Shown one piece after another: positions 55,601 to 64,000 of a DNA stretch of 64,000 nucleotides. The stretch lies in contig NC_077242.1 of the NCBI RefSeq assembly GCF_947179165.1, positions 44,719,097-44,783,096 on the forward strand, in the 5' to 3' direction. Below the pieces are notes generated by a model. It worked only from the letters and a program-made list of their open reading frames with translations, did no database searches and was not told where the DNA came from. Position numbers and translations under genes: made by a program. The DNA is from Solanum dulcamara (lineage: Eukaryota > Streptophyta > Magnoliopsida > Solanales > Solanaceae). The stretch's first letter is position 1. Every line of letters begins with the position of its first letter.

Positions 55601-56178
55601 CCCAAAAAACTCTAAATATCAAAAGGAGACAAAGGTCTAAGCCAATTTTTAACCGCTTTAGTCTTCTTAGGATCAACTATAATACCTTCGCCGGAGACAA
55701 TATGGCTAAAGAAAGCAACTGACCTCAACCAAAACTCGCACCTGCTAAACTTAGAAAATAACAGATGGTCCTTGAGGACTTGCAACACAATCCTCAAATG
55801 ATCAACATGTTCCTTTTTGCTTTGAGAATAGACCAAAATATCATCAATGAACACAATAACAAACATATCCAAGTATTGCTTAAAAACCTTGTTCATCAAA
55901 TCTATAAAAGCTGCAGGAGTATTCATTAGTCCGAAAAACATAACCAAGAATTTAAAGTGACCATACCCAGTTCTAAAAGTCATCTTCAGAATGTCACATT
56001 TCTTAACTCAAATTTGATGATAACCTAATCGAAGATCTAATACATATACGGAGAGAACCATCCTTCTTTCGAACAGAGAGAACTGGAGCACCCCATAGAG
56101 TGATAATCGGTCTAATAAAACCCTTATTCAATAAATCTTTCAACTATTTCTTTACCTTTTTAAGTTCTGTGGGGCTAT
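55601..56178 (-). pseudogene. Element C reverse transcriptase (broken)
   Basis: The 55,612-55,983 frame has TGYGHFKFLVMFFGLMNTPA, the catalytic box VIVFIDDILVYSQ and the KKTKAVKNWLRPLSP end of the palm. Upstream, stops and a deletion near 56,035 interrupt the fingers. The catalytic Asp pair is intact. Confidence 0.88.
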
Positions 56179-56615
56179 TTAGTAAGGAGAAATATAGATA
56201 AATTGGGTATTGGTGAGAAGATTGATACTAAAGTCTATTTTTCTTTCGAGAAGGATACTTGGGATATCATCGAAAAAAACTTTTGGAAACTTATTAAAGA
56301 TCAGAACTGACTCAAGAGTAGGAGCTTTGGTATTTGTATCTCTAACCTGGACTAGATGATAGATGCAATCTTTGAAAATTATTTTTTGAGCTTTAAGGCA
56401 CGAGATGAATTGACCTTTAAACATGAAATTGCTACCTTTCCATTCTAGGACTAGCTCATTGGGAAATTGAAGCTTGACCATATGGGTCCTACAACATATA
56501 AAGGCATAACATGTATGAATCCAATCCATACCAAGAATTACATCAAAATCGGTCATATCAGGATCTATAGATCAACTGAGGTGATTTTGTGCAAAAATAA
56601 AATTGAATAATTTCT
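56179..56615 (-). pseudogene. Element C protease-RT linker, cut by element B
   Basis: The frame to 56,556 gives DFDVILGMDWIHTCYAFICC and ERKIDFSINLLTNTQFIYI, matching 21,741-22,200 of element D. The coding sequence stops abruptly at the B LTR. The protease active site and gag must lie beyond the window. Confidence 0.8.
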
Positions 56616-59600
56616 TGTTACACCCCACCCTTTTTAAACTCGGAATGTCTTATAAGTTCCTTGGACATTATCATGTGAGACGGATACGCTACAATACTAT
56701 CAAACGGCTCTAAGGAAGGGAGAATGGGATACCCCGTGGTAGGGAAGATTGGAAATAGGGTCAAGAGAAGTCGGAAGAAGTTGGAGGCCAAGTAACGAGT
56801 CGTAGGACTCGACTTATCTACGTAAAATACTAAGTTAGAAGTCGTACATACGTGAGTTACTTGATTACATACCAAGCTTGTGTAGCAAGGATTTCATAGG
56901 CTCTTAAAGTGAGACGAGATTACGAACCCACGAGGAAAAGAAAAAAAATTGCGGGGCAGCCAATAGGAGGGTGACACGTGGCAGCACCTAAGTAGGCAGG
57001 TGACCCACCTGCTTGGGGTCAAGTAGGTGACCTACCTGCTTAGGGGAGGTGGGCCCCACTGCCATATGGCAGCCCCTCCTTGAACATGTAGGTGCGATGG
57101 CCCAATAGGGGCTGGACACGTGTCACCTCTTGGGGCTGACACGTGTCACACCCTAAAGCCACATATACATGTTGATATATATCATATACTTCAGTTGTTC
57201 ATCAAAAGAACATCAGCCAACATAGAGAAAAAAATGTGAGAAAGAGAGATAGGGAGGCAGCCATGGCGTTTGAAGTTTAAAGGTAAGTTTCTCAATTTTC
57301 ACTCCATGAATTAATTATATACGATGTTCCTAAAATATGTGGAGGTGTATATATATATTTTACGATGCTTACGGAACTATATTTTTAGTTTTAAACTTGG
57401 AAAACTAAGAGAAACTTAAAGAGAAAACGCTAGTTAACAAACCCATTTTTGGAAGGGACAGTGATTAGTAATATTGGTATAACTTCTTGTGTATAGCTTC
57501 GTTTTGGTTGATTTAATATGGTTTGGAAAGGTATTTCATAGTTCTATAACTTTAATTTAGACTCCAAAATCTAGTTTTACATTTATCATCTCGAAAGAGG
57601 GTGATGAAGTGTAGAGGAGGTACTGCCCAAATTTTGGTTTTGGAAATCTTACACGGACTGCTGTTGGTGTTTTGGTTATATATTTTCATACAAAATTGTT
57701 GTAGGGGTAATTCAAAATTGTTTTCGACCTTGATACACATGTATATAACTTTCATTAAGGACACAAATCCTATTTCCCTCAATTACCCCTCCGAAACTAA
57801 GCGACAATATAAGACAGTGGGCTGTCCAGATTTCACATTTTGGATAGTTTTAGTGAGTTTGACAAGTTTAACGTAAGGTAAGACCTTTACTTTTAAATTG
57901 GAGTTTATGGTATTATTATATGATGTATTGCATGCCTTGTATGCTGCTGGAAGTTTAAGAATGTCGTAGAAATGCTCGATGTTCAAAATAAACTAAATTA
58001 TAATCGCTAGAGTTAAATTGTCGTCGAAGGATAGTGTTGTTCGTGTGAGGTGCTGCTGCAGGGGTTTGATGTGTTTTTGCAGGGACTAAATATGTTCTAA
58101 TGTGGGTTAGGGTGCTGCTAGTTGAATCCACACGACCCCTCGTTGCGTATAATGAAAGGCGTTACAAAATAAAGGCTAGACGCCCTATTGTGCTACCGTA
58201 TATTTGAATAAGTCGTTTGGAGTTTATGTTGTATATTGTTGGTCCAAATTGATGTAGGTTATTGTTGTTGGTTAGATGTAGGTCTTAGGTACCTCATTGG
58301 AAATTTGGATAGGGCACATTATAGGAGAGGTGCTGCCTAATTTTCGTCGACGCCTTAGCGAATAACAGAACTAGTTGGGGAAACGTCTAAGGAAATAGAT
58401 TTCATTAATACTAAGATGTAACCTAGGGTGCTGGAAAGTAAAAGGCGTTGATATTCATACTACTTTCATGTTGAATAGGTTCAAAGGACGGTGAGGCAAG
58501 CAGGATAAGGAATAATTCAGACAAGGTATGTAAAGCTTTCTCTTGGCATGTTTTGGTATAAGTTCGTACAACTATCTTTCTTTCCTTTTGGCAATATTTA
58601 GCCTTAAGTGAATTGTATATAAAGTGCGGGGATAATTCTATTCGTAGAATTCCGAGTACGCCTCATAACCCCTATCCACTGTTCAGTATTAGAGTTCCTG
58701 TGAAGATTAAGTATTGCCTAGTAGGGCTTCTATGTGTCAGAATGTAATGTATGGGAAGCTATCTCTCATTTTCATTAAGATGTATTTGATACGAAAATGA
58801 GGTTATAATGCCATAGTGGTTCACCAAGCCCCGTGAAAGGCCGGGTACGAAATATGTATATGAAGATCACCTGAAGGAAAGTACAGACTATATAGAGCTT
58901 ATTCTCTTTCTTCTTGTGGGGCATGTCCTTGTCTTAGTTGTAAGTTGAATCTGATATGAACTCCGAGGTAATCTTTTCTTAAACATCTATTAATTACTTC
59001 TGAATATTAAACTCCTATAGTAGTTGAACTACTTTCCCTGTAAACTTTTATACGTTAAAGAGGTAATAAATGTACAGGCTCTACAACCTAAGGACTATAA
59101 GGTAATAAGTGTTTCTGATTCCATAAATGATTTGGCCCTATGTTAATACATGTCCAGGGCCTCCGAGATTACTTTTGAGACAACCCATAATGGCATTTAA
59201 GGGACACTCGAGATAACTACACCGTTACTCGGGTTCTCAAATAAAAGCTTAACTTTCTTATTTTGCCGAGTCTCTGATAATGATTTAAATTGCATATAGT
59301 TACTCACTACTCTACTCGTGTATATTGTAACACTTCTTTCCCTGAGTCCCAGGCCAGGATATGTTCTCATGCACAGTTCACTGCATTATTCCCTGAGTCC
59401 CTCAATAAAGGGCCAGGATACGTGTATAGATATATGATGATGTGTTGTAATAAGGTGGTGATGGCACTGGGGCCATGATGGTTTTACAGAGGTGATTCAC
59501 CGGACCCTCGAAAGGGCCGGCTATATGATATGACTCGAACATGCATGTTTTTGTAATTCACAAAGTATAGGTATAGATTTCTGAATTGATATCTTATCCC

Positions 59601-60178
59601 CTGTTTCTCTATCTCAAATATGCTTCCAGTTGTATTATATTATGTTTTACATACTTAGTATATATATCGTACTGACCCCTTTTCTCGGGGGGCTGCGTTC
59701 ATGCCCGCAAGTACAGATACAAATTTTGGGAGTCCGTCAGCTTAGGATTCTATGCAGCTTAGTTAGAAGAGGCTCTATTGTATCGAGTCCTAGTTTTTGA
59801 TACTGTCCACGGATGTATAAAAATTATTTCATCCATTCAGGGGTACGGCGGGGGCCCTGTCCCGCCATATATTGTCATTTATATGTTTAGAGGTCTGCAG
59901 ACATGTATATGTGAGTTGTATATGTCAGTTTGGTTCAGCTGGGTCTATATGATATATTGTACATGTTGTTATGTTATGGCAGCCTTGTCGGCTGGCGTGC
60001 CCTGTCATGTTGTGATATAAACAAAAAGGGCTACAGGTATATGTAAATGTTATCGCCCAGTGGGGCCTGTTTCATGATATTGTTTTATTTACAGTTCAAT
60101 GTGACCACAACTGATAGATATATGTACGGGGGGTCCAGGTCGGACCCCAGTCGCGACTTACGGGGTTGGGTTGTGACA
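56616..60178 (+). mobile_element. Element B 5' LTR, 3.56 kb
   Basis: TGTTACACCCC...GGGTTGTGACA, 3,563 bp, full-length homologue of the solo LTR 6,357-9,913. A primer site follows five bases later, so this is a 5' LTR. It includes two hairpin motifs near 56,990-57,045 (the AGTAGGTGACC type), CCGGACCC-type repeats near 59,350-59,520, and a CTGCGTTCATGCCCGCAAGT block near the 3' side. Left flank 5-mer is TTTCT. Confidence 0.9.
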
Positions 60179-60182
60179 AAAG

Positions 60183-60194
60183 TGGTATCAGAGC
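60183..60194 (+). other. Primer-binding site of element B
   Basis: TGGTATCAGAGC, complementary to the 3' end of initiator tRNA-Met, four bases after the LTR end. Confidence 0.94.
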
Positions 60195-61055
60195 AGTTCA
60201 TCCTCGGAGTATCTGCAGATCGTGTCTAATAGAGTCTTGGTTATTGATGTGTTGCGCGCCACATCTATAAACAGGAAGCTATAGGACCTTTAGGATGTTA
60301 TTTTTCTTCTACATCTGAGATCGTGCTTTAGATCCGAGTCATAGGAAAATTCCTTATACTAACCTTGGATCTTAACAGAAGGACGACACTAATAGAAGGA
60401 GGTAATTGACGACTTGGAAAGTTACGAAGCATGCAGGTAAGTAAAGTAAAGCCACGGAAGATATCCGTCGGGTAAGGTATTGAAATATAAAGTTGAAACT
60501 TGAACGGAAAGCAGACAGAAAGTACAACAGATGTAGTTTGGAGTTGGACATATGAGGTAAGTCCAGTATTTTTATATTATTGTTGACGTTGAAAGCCCTG
60601 TGTGGCTGCGATATGAGAAGACATTGAAAGTACTGTGTGGCTGTGATATGATATGTATATATATATATATATATGTTGGCCCTGTGAGGCATTGTTAGTA
60701 TTTTTTTTATGTGCAGGTTTTGAGATAGTAAGAAGTGTAGAGGAAACTCTGCTGAAATTTTCCCAGAACAAGGAAACGGAAATAAAACGTAGTTTTATAA
60801 CATATCTTGGAAATTGATACCGAGTACCCGTATTATGCTAAAGTAAAGTTGTAAGAGGTACTCTTCATGTCGTCAATAAGGGACACCCTCTTTACTTGGG
60901 AAAGGTTATTTCGAAGAAACAAAAGTCTGTCTGAGCAGTACAGTTCAAACCGCAGTATCTCCAACCGTAATTGTGTTGTAGAACAACAAAAGAGAAGCTT
61001 AGGTTGAAGGGTAAGATGTCTAGTAATTGAGATTCACTCTTTTGAAGGTACCAAG
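60195..61055 (+). mobile_element. Element B leader, cut by element E
   Basis: This is non-coding leader sequence after the primer site. It shares the GTCTAATAGAGTCTTGG and AGGAAGCTATAGG landmarks with the leaders of A and D. A 29-31-bp doublet (CTGTGTGGCTGCGATATG, CTGTGTGGCTGTGATATG) lies at 60,598-60,655 and a TA microsatellite at 60,655-60,675. No gag start is reached before element E begins. Confidence 0.65.
60241..60270 (+). other. Leader stem-loop with GCGCGC loop, element B
   Basis: TTAT pairs with ATAA, then GATGTG with CACATC (6 bp perfect), closing the 8-nt loop TTGCGCGC, which ends in the self-complementary GCGCGC. It starts 51 nt after the primer site and corresponds to the hairpins at 14,153-14,188 and 23,659-23,692. 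Confidence 0.65.
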
Positions 61056-61719
61056 TGTCACGACCCAACCCCGTAGGCCGCAACTAGGGTCCGACCTGGA
61101 CCCTCTTATGCGTATTTATCAACTACACTTAAGTTGAACCGTGTGTGATGTGATACTATATACAAAAACCCCAATAGTTTAAAACTTTTTCATGTACATG
61201 TAGCCTCTTTTATTTGTATCATATCATGAAAGGGCACGCGAGCCGACAAGGCTGCTATAACAAAAACATTCACAACATATCGAATAGGCAACATCAAAAC
61301 TAACTCACAAAAAACCCACATATACATATGTCTATAGACCTCTAAGAATAGTAACAACAACAAATGGCGGAACAAGGCCCCCGCCGTACCCCTGAATGTA
61401 CAAATATATACATTAAGTGACCAACATCAAAATTTAGGCTCCAGAACAGTGAAGCACTTCCGACACAGCTGAGGGAAACTCCTACGCTGATGGATCTCCA
61501 GAATAAACATCTGTACCTGCGGGCATGAAATGTAGCCCCCCAAGAAAAAGGGGATCAGTACGATATATGTACTGAGTATGTAAAGCATAACACATCGTAA
61601 CTGAGATCATAACTGAAATAGGGATGCAGGGGACAAGTATAATAACTAAATGAATTACTGTACCTGCACCTTAAGACACGTAAATCATACACATCATCAT
61701 ATGCTGTGCCCGGCCCTCT

Positions 61720-62260
61720 AGTGAACTCGGTGTTATAATCACTTCTTCATAATCACATATTATCATATCATAATGCATTTCATTTCATCATATCATCGTA
61801 TACGGTATCATACCATCGTATACGGTATCATCTTATCATATATATCATCGTATCACACCCGGTTCACTGCGGGGCTCAGAGTCATAATGTATTACTTTAA
61901 TCTCATATGCATGCCTACATAAAGTATCCGACCCTTTAGTGAGGGAATCGGTGAATGGAGTGGTGTACGTCTATAGCGTACCATCATAATATACATATGT
62001 ACCCGGCCCTCTAAGGAGGGACTTGGTGTTCCTTCCTTATTTCACCACACATACAATCATATTACAGCCGGCCCGGGACTCGGTGAATAATCATATCGTC
62101 ATAACATATAACATATATCACACCTCATGTACGGCATCGTCTCCTCGTGCGTGGAACTATACACATCCGGCCCGGGACGCGGTGAAAGAAGTAGTAACAC
62201 TGTGCACGATAACATATCTCGGCCCATCGTGGGACTCGATGAAGGATGGGTTATAGTATG
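61720..62260. repeat. Array of GGCCC...GGGACTCGGTG motifs in LTR E
   Basis: About seven copies of a (C)CGGCCC / GGGACTCGGTGAA-type inverted motif lie near 61,709, 61,858, 61,929, 62,002, 62,069, 62,168 and 62,219. ATCATATCATCGTATACGG-like spacers separate them. Confidence 0.7.
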
Positions 62261-62448
62261 TACGAGTAGAGTAGTGAGAAACCATATGCAACTAAGTCAT
62301 TATCTAAGACTCGATGAAACAGTCAAGTGAACCGTCACCTGAAGACTGGGGGAGTAATTATCCGAGGTATCCCTTTAGATGTCATTAGGGCTTACATCAG
62401 TTGGGGCCTCAAGAATCACAGACATGCATCCAGACAATGCCATATAGC

Positions 62449-62545
62449 TTATGCAATCAGAAACATGGTTTATGCAATCAAGGACACGATTATGCAATCA
62501 GAGACACAGTTACCTAGTCAAAGACTCAACTTATGCAATCAGACG
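62449..62545. repeat. TTATGCAATCAG short repeats in LTR E
   Basis: TTATGCAATCAG or close variants occur at 62,449, 62,469, 62,490 and 62,531, each followed by a GACAC-like stretch. I do not see this array in the other B-family LTRs of the window. Confidence 0.7.
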
Positions 62546-64000
62546 CATTTACCATTTTAGAGCCTTTAAAAAAAAGGAGCTGGTACCTCCACTTACTATT
62601 CATTATATAGAAGGCTCGAGAATAGCAATTTGACTACTTTCAGACTCTTATGTTCAGGAGTGACTACAAGTCACGAGTTACAATCAGAGCTCATAAATGG
62701 AATTACCTCTAAACCTATATCATATACCATTTAACTCAAAATTAAGCCATTCCAAAGGAAAGAAGAAATAGGCTTTACATATAATAATTTTCATCACATA
62801 GAAGACTAAAAGGAAATGACTCAGCTATTACAGAAGTTCTAATATCACGAAGTAAACAAGAGTCTCGACTCATACTCAGAGCTTTACGAATGGATTGAAT
62901 CCCGAATATCATATACATATCATTTATAACTTATATCTAAGACATGCCAAAAGAAAAGAAGAATAGTTCTACATATCTATTCCAAAAACACGCCAAAGGA
63001 AAGCTTCACATACCTTGTATGGACTTCTCTTAATCACGTCCACATCGTTGTCCTCGAAACCTATTTAACATGGAAGTAATGTAAGTATTAACAACCTTGG
63101 ACTTTTCAGCAACTTAAACTACCCACGCGTATTCATAACATTCATCCCTTCGCTCGCTTTCTCGGCTAGTTCCTTAACTAGTTAGGATGTTAACGAAAAT
63201 CGGGCAGCACCTCCCCTATAATGTGCCCTATACGAATTCCCAATCATGTCCTTAGCACCTTCAGCCAACCAACAATGCAACCAGCATCCCCTACATATAC
63301 ATATTACGACAAAATTACACCATATAAACTCCAAACGGCTCGTCCGAAGTTACGATATCAAAAGAGGGTTTCTAGTTTCTATTTTGCGAAACCTTTAACC
63401 GTACGAAGCGTGGAATCATGTGAATGCAAACAGAAGCTCCCAAACCTATTTTATAACACATTTATACCCTGCAACACACACCACACAACCAGCAGCATCC
63501 TCCGAACACACCACGCCTCACTTCGACTAAAATTTAACTACGGCGACTTCAATTTAGATTGTTTCTTTCGCTGATCCCCCCATGATTTTTTTCATACTTT
63601 CAGCAGTATAAAAGGTACATAATACACTATATAACAACCTCATAAAGTCCAAATTTAAAGAAGAAGCCTTACCTTACCCGAAATTGGCCAAAACTAGCCA
63701 AAATCGCGCCTCGGAAACCTCTTTAGGGCGCTGAAACTGTGTGGACTGGTTGCTGTCCGTTTTGGCTGCACCAAGCCGTGATTTTATACTTCTAATACCT
63801 CCATATCATCGTGTTATACGCTGAATAATTAATTTATGGAACAAAATCGGAACGTACCTATTTTCTTTCCTCCTAGCCGTCGCAATTTTCTCTCTTGTTC
63901 TAGTGTTTGTTTTCTGTTTGTTTTGCTGCAGTTTGAAGACCAAAACTGAAGTATATCCCTAATATACATACTTATATGTGGTCCCAAGGGGTGACACGTG

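Larger units (their letters stand above)
61056..64000 (-). mobile_element. Element E LTR (B family), runs off the window
   Basis: TGTCACGACCCAACCCCG starts an LTR end in reverse complement of the B family, and the homology continues to 64,000 (AGCGTGGAATCATG, GGTTTCTAGTTTCTATTTTG, TTACCCGAAATTGGCCAAAA). It is inverted with respect to the B LTR 877 bp away. Flank 5-mer CCAAG (61,051-61,055); the partner end is outside the window. Confidence 0.85.

Noticed and set aside
60655..60675. TA-rich run as a possible promoter
   Set aside because: It is a simple TA microsatellite within the element B leader. No promoter context is visible.
62023..62256. Plus-strand frames in LTR E (62,023-62,633)
   Set aside because: They are produced by the GGCCC/GGGACTCGG and ATGCAATCAG repeats of a non-coding LTR.

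Overview
The window is nuclear DNA from a flowering plant, most probably a member of the Solanaceae. The SINE and RTE-LINE 3' ends, the chromovirus-type Ty3/gypsy elements and the protein sequence of the one host gene all fit that family; the genus cannot be fixed by eye. Almost all of the sequence is transposable elements nested in one another. There is one host gene, the small subunit of transcription factor IIF (TFIIF-beta, RAP30 type), on the minus strand.

Region 1 (1-26,219) is a single decayed chromovirus, element A, read on the minus strand. Its 3' LTR is at the left (about 198-1,488) and its 5' LTR starts at 14,257. Its coding region is split by three solo LTRs: 3,979-5,883 (+), 6,357-9,913 (+) and 10,414-12,689 (-). 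Its 5' LTR is split by a full-length second chromovirus, element D (16,490-26,053, minus strand), which has both LTRs, a primer site, a polypurine tract and gag-pol remains broken by stops and frameshifts. Near-perfect 5-bp target duplications flank D and the two plus-strand solo LTRs; those of the minus-strand solo LTR have decayed.

Region 2 (about 27.3-48.9 kb) is the host island. TFIIF-beta runs from 48,264 down to 29,692 in six exons that join into an open 265-residue frame. Intron 3 has a GC-AG boundary. Intron 4 is 15.8 kb and holds most of the local transposon load: an LTR-like remnant with a PIF/Harbinger-type MITE; an RTE-type LINE (LINE2) interrupted by a nearly full-length L1-type LINE (LINE1) with a 17-bp target duplication; a hAT-type MITE and a SINE inside LINE1; a truncated RTE LINE in the opposite direction; a hAT-type MITE whose terminal repeat was hit by a 1.76-kb non-autonomous Copia element; and a plus-strand L1 remnant carrying another SINE.

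Region 3 (about 48.9-64.0 kb) is a third chromovirus, element C (minus strand), with a truncated 3' LTR at 48,880-50,741. Its pol is split by a solo LTR (51,026-53,565, perfect 5-bp duplication) that carries a ten-unit array of 26-bp hairpins. Downstream, C is interrupted at 56,616 by a 3.56-kb LTR with primer site (element B, plus strand). B is cut 877 bp later by an LTR of the same family in the opposite orientation (element E), which runs off the window.

The observation I consider most worth following is a stem-loop 50-60 nt downstream of the primer-binding site in elements A, D and B. Its 8-nt loop carries the self-complementary hexamer GCGCGC in A and B, and the stems keep pairing although their sequences differ. 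This is the architecture expected of a retroelement RNA dimerisation (kissing-loop) signal. That function is an inference from sequence only.
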